Position numbers and translations under genes: made by a program
In this document: positions 18,734-29,090 of the stretch, piece after piece
How the letters are laid out: every line of letters begins with the position of its first letter
How positions within the stretch are numbered: position 1 is the stretch's first letter
The notes under the pieces: generated by a model
What the model saw: the letters and a program-made list of their open reading frames with translations, nothing else
Databases searched by the model: none
What the model was told of the DNA's origin: nothing
From: Sphingobacterium yanglingense
Lineage (GTDB): Bacteria; Bacteroidota; Bacteroidia; Sphingobacteriales; Sphingobacteriaceae
Length of the DNA: 64,000 nt
Assembly (NCBI RefSeq): GCF_004363245.1
Contig: NZ_SNYV01000014.1
Location: 186,001 to 250,000 of the forward strand
Direction of reading: 5' to 3'

Positions 18734-19363
18734 TTATTTAGTGTAGGCTGCTACTATTTCGTTGATATTTTTGTCTCCATCCCAATGGGCCTGTAACTTA
18801 TTGTCTTTATCGTATACATAATTGGCCGGGAATTGCGTAGGAACGTGGAATTTTTGAATAAATTCCTGGTTTCTGTCATAAAGGACTTCAACATTCGGTT
18901 TATCGACAAGTTCTTTAGCAAATGTTTCTAAGAAAGATGCCATTAAGGCGGGGTCATTCATAGAAACGAAGTAGATATTGATTCCTTTAATGCGGTCGTA
19001 GTTTTTTCCTAATGCTGCTGCTTCTGTTCTGCAGTGTGAACAGCCTGGATCAAAAAGAATGAAGGCGGTTTTTTTTCCTTTTGGAATGTCTGTATTTGTA
19101 AATGAGATACCAGATTTTACTTTATAAAATGTAAAGGTCGGGATTTGCGCAATAGGGTCACCCTGAGCAAGATTGGACGTGTTGTTTGCAGGCGCTTGGG
19201 TAGTGGTATTATTAGTGCTGTTTGCATGCGCACTATGGTCGTGACCTTGATGTGCGTCAGCCTCCGTTTTGTTCTGTTCCGTATTACTTGAGGTATTAGA
19301 GCAACTAGATAACCCCAACGATACGCTTACAATAAGATAAGCTGGTATAATCATTTTCTTCAT
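18734..19363 (-). CDS. Thioredoxin-fold (TlpA/redoxin-like) lipoprotein
   Basis: The 209-residue protein has a lipoprotein signal (SLGLSSC, Cys21) and a low-complexity linker rich in Asn, Thr and His (about 25-65). A thioredoxin fold follows with the motif CSHC at 108-111 inside FILFDPGCSHCRTEA, and a cis-Pro region FHVPTQFPANYVYD. It is probably an envelope thiol-disulfide or redox protein anchored in a membrane and facing the periplasm. The linker contains HQGHDHSAH, which could bind metal. It is upstream of gap on the same strand, 140 bp away. The substrate is not evident. Confidence 0.8.
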   Translation of the reverse strand: MKKMIIPAYLIVSVSLGLSSCSNTSSNTEQNKTEADAHQGHDHSAHANSTNNTTTQAPANNTSNLAQGDPIAQIPTFTFYKVKSGISFTNTDIPKGKKTAFILFDPGCSHCRTEAAALGKNYDRIKGINIYFVSMNDPALMASFLETFAKELVDKPNVEVLYDRNQEFIQKFHVPTQFPANYVYDKDNKLQAHWDGDKNINEIVAAYTK

Positions 19364-19471
19364 ACGTTTGTTTTTTATCCCTACAAACTTATATAAAATG
19401 CTTTGTATTCAACGAATGTACATCGTAAAAAACTATGAATCTGACGTTGTGATGTTGAATCTAATAGGCAT

Positions 19472-19502
19472 AAAAAAAGGCTACCGTTCGGTAGCCTTTT
19501 TT
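19472..19502. terminator. secDF terminator (bidirectional)
   Basis: A run of A, then GGCTACC-gttc-GGTAGCC (19479-19496) and a run of T give a perfect hairpin. It ends the minus-strand secDF gene whose stop is at 19521. Confidence 0.93.
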
Positions 19503-19520
19503 ATATGATATGGGTGACGA

Positions 19521-22517
19521 TTAAGGTGTCACTACTTTTACTTTTTCTTCAGCGGGCTTAGCAATAGCTTTGCCTTTTCCTAAGTCATATACAGTAGGAG
19601 CTGCTAGTACGATAGACGAGTATGTACCTACAATGATACCGATTAAGATTGCAAAAGAGAAACCTCTAATCACCTCTCCACCGAATACGAACAATACTGC
19701 AAGTACGAAGATAATTGTTAATGAAGTAATAATGGTACGACTCAAAGTGGTATTGATCGCTTGATTTACAACATCTCCAAAATATCTATTCATACCTTTT
19801 GACTTGCTTACATCTTCACGGATACGGTCAAATACAACTACTGTATCATTGACCGAATAGGCTAGTACAGTAAGGAAAGCCGCTACAAAGTGCTGGTCAA
19901 TATCCAATGAGAATGGTACGATACCATCTAATATGGAGAATAGACCTAGTAGGATAATACCATCATGTATAGTTGCTACAGCTGCACCAACTGAATACTG
20001 CCATTTATGGAAACGTACTAAGATATAAGCTGCAATGATTAACACAGAAAGGATACTAGACCAAACTGCTCTTCCTTTGATATCGGAAGCAATAGATGGA
20101 CCTACTTTTTGAGAAGAAAGGATTTCGTATTTGTTTCCTTGCTCTTTGGATAGACCTTCATTTAATTTTGCTAATACTTCTGCATCCGCTTCATCCGAAG
20201 TTTCGGTGATATGGTATGTTGTTGTGACACGTACTTGATTCTCGCTACCAAATGTTTTTACTTCTGTTGTGGATTGGAACGTTTCATCTAGGTTTTTACG
20301 AATCGTTTCAAGATCTACAACTTTGTCATAACGTACAGTGTAGGTACGTCCACCTTGGAAGTCTACACCTAATGTGAAGCCTTTAGTGAAGACAAAACCT
20401 AAAGAAACTGCTACAGCGATCAGTGATACGACATAGAATTTCTTACGGTTTTTAATGAATTGATAGTTCGCATTTTGAAGTGTTTTCTCCGACCATGGGA
20501 ATGAAACTGATATTTTCATATCTCTGTCTAACATAAACTCGAAAATTAAACGAGAGATGAAAATAGACGTAAATAGTGACGTGATAATACCAATCATCAA
20601 TGTTGTTGCAAAACCTAAGATAGGTCCTGATCCGAAGAAGAATAATACAACACCAACTAGGAATGTTGTGATTTGTGAGTCTAAGATAGACGGTAATGCA
20701 TGTTTATAACCATCGGCTATAGCTTGACGAATACTTTTGCCTAGACGGAGTTCTTCACGTATACGTTCGTATATCAGTACGTTGGCATCCACGGCCGTAC
20801 CCATAGTCAATACGATACCAGCGATACCAGGTAAGGTTAATACAGCATTTAATGATGCCAAAATACCTAGTAAGAAGAATACGTTGAATAATACAGCAAT
20901 GTTGGCAGCCCAACCTGCTCTGTTGTAGTAGACAACCATGAATATCATGACGACTACAATACCAATTACGGCAGAGTTAACACCAGAGTCAATTGCTGCT
21001 TGTCCTAATGAAGGACCAACAATAGCTTCTTCTACGATTTTAGCGGTTGTAGGAAGGCGACCTGCTTTCAATACGTTGGCTAAATCTTTCGTATCTTCAA
21101 TTGTGAAGTTACCGGATATTGAAGAGCTACCTCCCGGAATTTCATTGCTTACAGTAGGAGCAGAGTAAACAACTCCATCTAAAACGATAGCTATCGATGC
21201 TTTAGTCTGTGCTGCTTTAGCTGTGATGCGTCTCCATTCTTTTGCACCATAAGAGTTCATCTGCATAGATACTTCAGGGGCATTGGTCTGCGGGTTGAAA
21301 GCATCTCTAGCGTCTGTAATAACTTCACCTGTTAATACTGCACCATGTTCACCTGGGATTGGTTTTATAGCATACAGCGATAAGAAGTTAGGGCTACGGT
21401 GCTCCGGTTTTACCGCCCACATCAATTTTAAGTTTGAAGGAATCTGGGATTTGATCTCCGGTCTTGCCAAGTAAGCATTTACTTTGGCAGTGTCTTTTAG
21501 ATTAGCGATACCAACCTGAGCTCCAGGAGCTAGTTGTTGTTGTCCATTTTCAGCTTGGTATATTGATGGCATCAATACACTGAATAATGGGTTTTCTGCA
21601 GCCATATTTGCCGCTACTGCGGTAGAATCTTGTTTGTCGCCTTTGTTTGCAGACAAATTAGCAAGTAGGTTGTCTTCTTTTTTTGTACTGTCTACTGCTG
21701 CTGAATCTGTGGTTACAGTAGTTTTTGCAGGTTCGTTAGATTTTAAAGAGCTCGCTAAAGAACGGTTAATGTTATCTAACAATGGATAGATCTGTACATT
21801 ATCATGCGTCTCATAGAATTCTAATTTGGCTGACCCTTGTAAGAGTTTGCGTACGCGGCTCTCGTCATTGACACCAGGCAGCTCAATAAGGATACGGTTG
21901 GTTCCTTGTTGAATCTGAATGTTTGGAGATGCAACACCAAATTTGTCGATACGTGTACGTAATACTTTGTAGGAGTTCTGGATCGCGTTATCAGCTTCTT
22001 TTTGAAGGAAGTTTTTTAAATCGGAATCTGAACTTGTTGCTTTAATGAAAGCAGAATTGTCTTTTGTCGCAAAGAATGAAGCTAAACTAGCAGATGCACC
22101 ACTAGCTTTATAATCTTCGATAAAAAGGTCGACAACGGATTTGTTTGACGATTTACTTTTTTGAATTGCTGAGTTTAGAGAAGTATTAAACTTTTCGTCT
22201 TTTGGATTGTTAGCTAAGTTTTTAATCAACTCATCTAAAGAAATCTCCATAGTGACGTTCATACCTCCTTTAAGATCTAGCCCTAGAGCAAGTTCATAGG
22301 ATTTACATTCTCTGTACGTGTACTTGGCAAATCCCAAGTTATAAACCGTTTCGCCCGCAATGGAATCGAGGTATGCTTTTTCCTTTGCGATATCGCCTCC
22401 TGCATATGCCTCAGCTTCACGTTCCACTTTTCTTGTTACAAAAGTGAATGATAAAGAATAGAGACAAGCTAATGCCACTATTATTACCAAAAATTTAATC
22501 AGCCCTTTACTCTGCAT
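19521..22517 (-). CDS. secDF: Fused protein translocase subunit SecDF
   Basis: The 998-residue inner-membrane protein combines SecD and SecF, which use the proton-motive force to help pull proteins through SecYEG. The SecD half has [15 protein letters not shown] (D1 motif), a periplasmic P1 domain and [27 protein letters not shown]. The SecF half begins near residue 700 with [12 protein letters not shown] and has [18 protein letters not shown] and the final membrane segments. Fusion of the two halves is the rule in Bacteroidota. An insert with many Lys, Asp and Ala residues (about 265-305) is likely a flexible periplasmic part. It is monocistronic with its own terminator. Confidence 0.96.
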   Translation of the reverse strand: [998 protein letters not shown]

Positions 22518-22688
22518 TTTCTGTATTCGTCTATTAGTTTGATATAGTTTATGTTTTTTAATTGCTTTAAATCTCGTGAAAATATGTCAAAGTATCGTTA
22601 ATCATTGGACTAAAAAGGACGGTAAAGTCTTTTTTGCTGGCTTGGATTATACTTAACACTTTGACAAAATATATTTTACCAAGAATCG

Positions 22689-22837
22689 CAAAGGTATAAA
22701 AATTTTGTATAATGAAAACAAAATATATGGATAACTATTGAAAAGTTTTTGTTATGGGAATATGAAGAAAATGTTGACAGAAGTGTCTATTGTGGAGGTG
22801 CCTTTGGCGCAATTGGAATGTTTGTTTCCAATTGCGC
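22689..22837. promoter_or_regulatory. Candidate secDF promoter and an inverted repeat in the 394-bp gap
   Basis: On the minus strand TACCTTTG (22696-22689) is a consensus -7 box; TTTG (22722-22719) lies 22 bp further upstream, slightly wider than the usual 19-21. This would give a leader of about 165 nt for secDF. Further on, a perfect 12-bp inverted repeat GCGCAATTGGAA / TTCCAATTGCGC (22807-22818 and 22826-22837) sits just after the stop of the next minus-strand gene and may help end its transcript, though no T run follows. The rest of 22518-22911 shows nothing recognisable. Confidence 0.45.
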
Positions 22838-22911
22838 TATGAATAGGCTTTTTGTTTCAACTATGCCTGTTTTTCGACCATAGCATAGGGTTGTGGTGTT
22901 TTGTGTGTGTA

Positions 22912-23412
22912 CTATTTTAAAGTGAACTTGAATCCTAGCGTGAATCTTGAAGGTTCGAAGCTAGAATTGTGCGTTAGATTCCACCAGGGCTTCCAGTCAA
23001 AATGAAAGGCCAACGGAGCGGAAGGTATCTTGAATTCGAGACCTACGGCAGGACGAATAGCAACATGGGTGTGGTTGTCGCGGTGTTTGTCGTCAAACCA
23101 AATGCTGTTATTGTCGAGAAAGGTCAGCTGCGGGCCTATTCCGACATACCAACTGAGGCCGCGAGCTCCACGGATCGGCTGGTTGTAGGAGTAGTCAACT
23201 CCTATCAATGTGACATTGTCCCCGAATAGTACCTGTGCGTTACCGGCATTTTGATTGTCAAAAAAGTGTTTGATCTGTGGACCACCTAAGGTGGGACCAT
23301 CACCTACGTCTATACCTACCCCTAGGGCAGTTCTATAGGACTGTGCCTTTACGGTAGCAGAGGAGCCGACTAACAGAGCTATCGAAAATACAGATAGAGC
23401 CAATTTTTTCAT
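22912..23412 (-). CDS. Small outer-membrane beta-barrel protein, unknown role
   Basis: The open frame extends upstream to 23508, but the true start is surely the ATG at 23410-23412: it opens a clear signal peptide (MKKLALSVFSIALLV, cleavage after VKAQ), giving 166 residues. The mature part has short amphipathic strands and ends LGFKFTLK, like small OmpW/PorT-style barrels of Bacteroidota. I do not recognise a specific function. Two strong inverted repeats lie just upstream (23432-23451 and 23479-23515), inside what would be the extended open frame. Confidence 0.7.
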   Translation of the reverse strand: MKKLALSVFSIALLVGSSATVKAQSYRTALGVGIDVGDGPTLGGPQIKHFFDNQNAGNAQVLFGDNVTLIGVDYSYNQPIRGARGLSWYVGIGPQLTFLDNNSIWFDDKHRDNHTHVAIRPAVGLEFKIPSAPLAFHFDWKPWWNLTHNSSFEPSRFTLGFKFTLK

Positions 23413-23431
23413 ATGTATATAATTATTAAAT

Positions 23432-23515
23432 GATCTGCCAGTTGGCAGATCGGTTTGTTTTTTAAAATTGTCATCTGGAATACTCATGGTAGATGCTTCG
23501 CTAAACATGAGTATT
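23432..23515. promoter_or_regulatory. Two inverted repeats in the divergent gap before guaB
   Basis: GATCTGCCA-gt-TGGCAGATC (23432-23451) is a near-continuous palindrome 20 bp from the minus-strand start codon. AATACTCATG (23479-23488) and CATGAGTATT (23506-23515) form a second 10-bp stem with a 17-nt loop. They could be operators or hairpins in the leader of the outer-membrane protein mRNA. The rest of the gap to 23733 has nothing recognisable. Confidence 0.45.
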
Positions 23516-23733
23516 TCATTTGAGCTTTTATTTATTAGAATTTAAAGTGTGATGAAGCTTTATCACGATTGCCTAGTCTTAATGAAGATAGCGGCATGTG
23601 TTGGAACTTCATCTTTATAGTTGTGTTTGATAGGGCTTAGCAAAGAACTTGCCAAAATGTATAGGTGGCCTTAATTGTTGGTTAAAAAAAGAATATAATC
23701 TGAACGTCATTTAATAGAGTGCGTTATTTTTAT

Positions 23734-23764
23734 TTTGGTATTTTGATAAAAATTTGTAATTTTG
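23734..23764 (+). promoter_or_regulatory. guaB promoter
   Basis: TTTG (23734-23737), a 19-bp spacer and TAATTTTG (23757-23764) match the Bacteroidota sigma-A (sigma-ABfr type) promoter pattern perfectly. Transcription would start near 23771, leaving a leader of about 27 nt. Confidence 0.85.
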
Positions 23765-23776
23765 CCTGGCAAATAG

Positions 23777-25273
<1,497 letters not shown>

Positions 25274-25293
25274 TTTGTTTTTGTAAAATAAGT

Positions 25294-25332
25294 AAAAAGG
25301 AAGGCATCGGAGGACGATGCCTTCCTTTTTTT
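25294..25332 (+). terminator. guaB terminator
   Basis: AAAAAGGAAGGCATCG (25294-25309) and CGATGCCTTCCTTTTT (25315-25330) form a perfect 16-bp stem with a 5-nt loop and a T run. Confidence 0.95.
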
Positions 25333-25409
25333 GTTTGCTTTTCAATATTTATAACTGTAAATTGTCATTGGTTATCAACTTTATATGTCATTTATTTAAA
25401 AATATAGTT

Positions 25410-25532
25410 ATGGGAAAAGGAGATAAAAAGACAAGAAGAGGTAAGATCGTAATGGGATCATATGGTAAACGGAGACCGGGACGGAAAAAAGAAGCTATAA
25501 AAAGTCAGACCGTTCCAAAAGATAGTGAATAG
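25410..25532 (+). CDS. 30S ribosomal protein bTHX
   Basis: A 40-residue basic protein that is too short for most gene finders. The sequence MGKGDKKTRRGKIVMGSYG followed by KRRPGRKK matches the THX family of small ribosomal proteins that sit in the head of the 30S subunit. The frame is open back to 25317, but that part overlaps the guaB terminator; the ATG at 25410 is the family start. It is flanked by its own terminator at 25533. Confidence 0.9.
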   Translation: MGKGDKKTRRGKIVMGSYGKRRPGRKKEAIKSQTVPKDSE

Positions 25533-25554
25533 GCAACCGAAAGGTTGCTTTTTT
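25533..25554 (+). terminator. bTHX terminator
   Basis: GCAACC-gaaa-GGTTGC (25533-25548) with a stable GNRA loop and six T residues, directly after the stop codon. Confidence 0.92.
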
Positions 25555-25598
25555 ATTGGGGTAGCTTTCTCGAGCCATATATTGAATCTTTTGTTTAT

Positions 25599-25675
25599 TA
25601 TTTTTGTATAAAAAATCATATTTAAATATGATTTTAACAAAATAATATGCTTTTTAATATTAAAATGTATATTTG
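25599..25675 (+). promoter_or_regulatory. ppc promoter region with a perfect 24-bp palindrome
   Basis: The -7 boxes TATTTTTG (25599-25606) and TATATTTG (25668-25675) both fit TAnnTTTG; neither has a good TTTG at 19-21 bp. A perfect 24-bp palindrome (25612-25635, half-site AAAATCATATTT) lies right at the start expected from the first box and looks like an operator. The gap is otherwise AT-rich and empty. Confidence 0.5.
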
Positions 25676-25764
25676 TTTGTTGCTTTTGAAGGTTTTTTGT
25701 TTTTGAAACAGCTTTCTGGGCAGACTAATCAGTGAGACGAAAGGATCATACATAATTTATTGAA

Positions 25765-28341
25765 ATGAAATTAAGTCAAAAACAAGCCGTATTTGAGAAT
25801 GAAGTGCTCACGCGCTTTGATTTATTTAAAAGTCTGTTTTTAACGTTGCCTTTTCAACGTGTAAAACATACTGGGACATTGCTTCCTTTTTTTACTACAC
25901 ACTGTGAGCAGGGGGTTGAAAAGAATTCTACACCGGAGGCTATAATCGATAGTTTTTTTCAGCAGTATGAGCAATATATACAGGATGAAGATCGTGTGGA
26001 TCTTCTGTTCAGGATTGTTCAGTATATCGAGCGTCAAGTTGTCTTATTTGATGCTATAGAAGACTCCTCTTTTCAATCTGTTGGGAAAAGCGATGAAATA
26101 GGAGGATTGAACTCTTTGTTCAAATTGGCTCAAAATGATGCTAAGCTGAAAAAGCAACTGGTGGAGAAATTGCGTGATTTTTCTGTGCGTTTGGTATTAA
26201 CAGCCCACCCTACACAGTTCTATCCGGGACCAGTATTAGGGATAATCAATGATCTCATTGCAGCTATAAAGGCAAATGATATTTCGAATATTCATCTTTT
26301 ACTTCAACAATTGGGCAAGACTCCTTTTATCAAGCAGCAGCGCCCTACGCCAGTGGACGAGGCAGTGAGTTTGGCTTGGTACTTAGAGAATGTTTTTTAT
26401 AAAGTTACTTCTGGAATCCAGTCTAAAATTGATGACGAATTAGAGGTACCGTCAGAGGATGTGAAGCAGTTGATAGAGTTGGGGTTTTGGCCTGGCGGAG
26501 ATCGTGATGGCAATCCGAACGTGACCGTCGAAAGTACAAAACGTGTTGCGGGGATGCTTAGGACTATTCTATTCCGTTGTTATTACCGTGATTTTAGAGT
26601 GGTGAAACGACGTATTACTTTTAAGGGGGTGGAAGGTTATTTGGAGAACCTACAGGAGCTGTTTTATACAAACAGTTTTCACACCGTGGAAAATCCTAAA
26701 GATGATACCGTAGAGATACTGGAAAATTTGAACGCAATTAGAGAGGTACTTCATTCTCTACACAATGGTTTGTTTGTTGAGCTTGTTGAAGATTTAATCC
26801 GCAAGGTGAATACATTTGGTTGTTATTTTACGACATTGGACATTCGTCAAGATAGTTCTGTATTGCGGCAAACAATAAATTATTTGGTCCAAGAGCATGG
26901 TGATAAGTTGAATGTAGATGTTGCACAACTTGCCAAAGATGAAGAAAGCAAACAGAAGGCGCTTCCTTTTACAGAAGATAATCTAGCCTATGGAGATGAT
27001 GCAGCTCCGTTGGTAAAAGATACGGTCGGTGTCATACAGTTATTGAAGGATATTCAGCGCTCGGGAGGGGAGCGTGCAGCTCAGCGGTTTATTATTTCTA
27101 ATTGTCAACAGGCCTCAGATATACTGGGATTGATGCAGTTGTTCTTATGGGAAGGTTGGCAAGCAGACAAGCTGTTTATCGATTTTGTACCGCTATTCGA
27201 GACCGTTGATGATTTGGCGCGGGCCTCAGACGTGATGCGTACACTGTATCGTAACCCTATTTATGCGGCGCATCTACAAAGGAGAGGGAATAAGCAGACT
27301 ATTATGTTGGGGTTCTCTGATAGTACAAAAGATGGGGGCTACCTTATGGCCAATTGGTCTATTTATAATGCAAAGATGGAGTTGACTGCGTTGGCGCGGG
27401 AATATAGCGTGGATTTAGTGTTTTTTGATGGTCGTGGTGGACCTCCGGCCCGTGGAGGAGGGAAGACTCAGCGGTTTTATGCCTCTATGGGGACTGAGAT
27501 AGAGAATAAGCATATACAATTGACTATACAGGGGCAGACTATCAGTAGTCAATATGGATCGCTGGATACCGCACAGTATAATATAGAACAGCTATTGCAT
27601 GCGGGGTTGATTTCAGAAATAAAGCAAAATCAAGGGGATACGCTGACGGAAAAGCAAAAACAGATTATAGAGGATATGGCGGAGGCTAGTCATATTAAGT
27701 TTTTGTCTTTACGTAATCACCCGCTTTTTTTAAAGTATCTAGAGGCATTGAGTCCTTTGAAAGCCCTTTCTTCTATCAATATAAGTAGTCGGCCTGTGAA
27801 ACGAAATTCTGATAAGGATCTTCGATTAGAGGATCTCCGGGCAATTTCTTTTGTGACTTCTTGGAGTCAGCTTAAACAAAATATTCCAGGTTTCTTCGGC
27901 GTTGGGACAGCCTTGCAGTGGGCGGAAGAAAATAACTTGTGGTCTTATGTACGTAATCTTTATGAAAACTCAGGTTTTTTCAATACGCTTATCGATAACT
28001 GTATGATGTCTATGACGAAGTCTAATTTTGCAATTACGTCGTATATGAAAGATGATCCTACTTTTGGTGAGTTCTGGCGTATACTCTATGACGAATATCT
28101 CAAGACTAAGAGTTATTTATTGAAATTGAGTGGTGCGAATGTGCTTATGGAAAATTATCCAGTGGAGCGGGCATCGATTCTAGAGCGCGAAAAAATTGTA
28201 TTGCCTCTTTTGATTATCCAACATTATGCTATTCGAAGATTGCGTGAAGCGAACCTCTCTGTGGAGCAAGAAGATGTATATAGAAAGCTTATTGGACGTA
28301 CAATATATGGGGTTGTAAATGCAGGTAGGAATCTTGCATAA
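25765..28341 (+). CDS. ppc: Phosphoenolpyruvate carboxylase
   Basis: The 858-residue enzyme carboxylates PEP to oxaloacetate, refilling the TCA cycle. The first signature VLTAHPTQ carries the catalytic His148, and GFWPGGDRDGNPNVT and LGFSDSTKDGGYLMANW are present. The second signature reads FFDGRGGPPARGGGKT where E. coli has FHGRGGSIGRGG, so the His is replaced by Asp; I believe this is common in Bacteroidota. The C-terminus ends NAGRNLA instead of the usual MRNTG. The length is close to the usual 880. It has its own upstream region with a long palindrome. Confidence 0.95.
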   Translation: MKLSQKQAVFENEVLTRFDLFKSLFLTLPFQRVKHTGTLLPFFTTHCEQGVEKNSTPEAIIDSFFQQYEQYIQDEDRVDLLFRIVQYIERQVVLFDAIEDSSFQSVGKSDEIGGLNSLFKLAQNDAKLKKQLVEKLRDFSVRLVLTAHPTQFYPGPVLGIINDLIAAIKANDISNIHLLLQQLGKTPFIKQQRPTPVDEAVSLAWYLENVFYKVTSGIQSKIDDELEVPSEDVKQLIELGFWPGGDRDGNPNVTVESTKRVAGMLRTILFRCYYRDFRVVKRRITFKGVEGYLENLQELFYTNSFHTVENPKDDTVEILENLNAIREVLHSLHNGLFVELVEDLIRKVNTFGCYFTTLDIRQDSSVLRQTINYLVQEHGDKLNVDVAQLAKDEESKQKALPFTEDNLAYGDDAAPLVKDTVGVIQLLKDIQRSGGERAAQRFIISNCQQASDILGLMQLFLWEGWQADKLFIDFVPLFETVDDLARASDVMRTLYRNPIYAAHLQRRGNKQTIMLGFSDSTKDGGYLMANWSIYNAKMELTALAREYSVDLVFFDGRGGPPARGGGKTQRFYASMGTEIENKHIQLTIQGQTISSQYGSLDTAQYNIEQLLHAGLISEIKQNQGDTLTEKQKQIIEDMAEASHIKFLSLRNHPLFLKYLEALSPLKALSSINISSRPVKRNSDKDLRLEDLRAISFVTSWSQLKQNIPGFFGVGTALQWAEENNLWSYVRNLYENSGFFNTLIDNCMMSMTKSNFAITSYMKDDPTFGEFWRILYDEYLKTKSYLLKLSGANVLMENYPVERASILEREKIVLPLLIIQHYAIRRLREANLSVEQEDVYRKLIGRTIYGVVNAGRNLA

Positions 28342-28412
28342 TAGATAATCCGAAAGTATGGCGTATTCTGATAGATATTTTATATTTTTGTATTCGAGAA
28401 AAAAGAATTAAA

Positions 28413-28964
28413 ATGAAATTAAATACTTTATTTTTTGCCGCAGTATGTGCAGGTACTTTGTTTAACTCTTGTGTGGATAAAACAGCAAGAGAGAATCAGT
28501 TGAAATACACTCATACTACTTTAGTAGACGGTGATGCGTTTTCTGCTTTCCAGAAAATTGGAGAAGCAGCACAGGTAGGTGTAATTGTTGCTGAACATGA
28601 AGAGGCTAACGGTGATGCAAAATCGAAAGAGGTTGCCGCAAAAGTGAAAGCTTATTACGCAGAATTGATTCCGTCTCTGGATACTATCGCTAGAACGGTG
28701 CAAATCGATTTTCCTATCAAGGGTGTGCCTGCTCCAGAATTGACTACTGCTCATGCAACGGACTCTACTGCTTCAACAAATGTAAAGCATACTGACTATG
28801 TGCATAATGCACAGCATGAAATAGGGTTGATAAAGGAACAGTTGACACGTTTGACTCGCAATACGAATGAAGATTTACGCGCTTTTGCTGAAAAGCAAGT
28901 GAGTATTGTATCTGAAGTTTACAAACAGATTGGTGGTAAAGAAGAAGCTCATTCACACCATTAA
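28413..28964 (+). CDS. Lipoprotein of unknown function, DUF4142-like
   Basis: The 183-residue protein has a lipoprotein signal (GTLFNSC, Cys20) and two helical stretches rich in Ala, Glu and Lys, with a His-rich tail EEAHSHH. The helices and periplasmic setting recall DUF4142 proteins, but I am not sure of that. A -7 box TATTTTTG is at 28383-28390. It is closed by a strong palindromic terminator, so it is probably its own unit. Function unknown. Confidence 0.65.
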   Translation: MKLNTLFFAAVCAGTLFNSCVDKTARENQLKYTHTTLVDGDAFSAFQKIGEAAQVGVIVAEHEEANGDAKSKEVAAKVKAYYAELIPSLDTIARTVQIDFPIKGVPAPELTTAHATDSTASTNVKHTDYVHNAQHEIGLIKEQLTRLTRNTNEDLRAFAEKQVSIVSEVYKQIGGKEEAHSHH

Positions 28965-28981
28965 TAGCTGTTTTACGCTAT

Positions 28982-29013
28982 AAAAAAGGGAACATATATA
29001 TGTTCCCTTTTTT
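28982..29013. terminator. Bidirectional terminator
   Basis: A perfect palindrome AAAAAAGGGAACATAT and its complement (28982-29013) after the lipoprotein stop, with T runs on both strands. Confidence 0.93.
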
Positions 29014-29090
29014 ATTATATATTAATTCTAACGTTGATTTAACGAAAAATTAATATTAAAATGTTATTATTGGCAGATTAAAAAAATATA

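Noticed and set aside
18552..18746. 64-codon plus-strand open frame between gap and the thioredoxin-like gene
   Set aside because: It overlaps both flanking minus-strand genes and the gap palindrome, with no family features.
22762..22842. A 26-codon open frame (MKKMLTEVSIVEVPLAQLE...) in the gap near secDF
   Set aside because: It is very short, has no clear ribosome site and its end runs through the 12-bp inverted repeat, so the structure is a better explanation.
23413..23508. Extended N-terminus of the small outer-membrane protein
   Set aside because: The extra 32 codons contain inverted repeats and no signal-like features, while the internal ATG begins a proper signal peptide.
25317..25409. 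Longer start for bTHX
   Set aside because: The upstream codons run through the guaB terminator, and the family protein begins MGKGDKKT at 25410.
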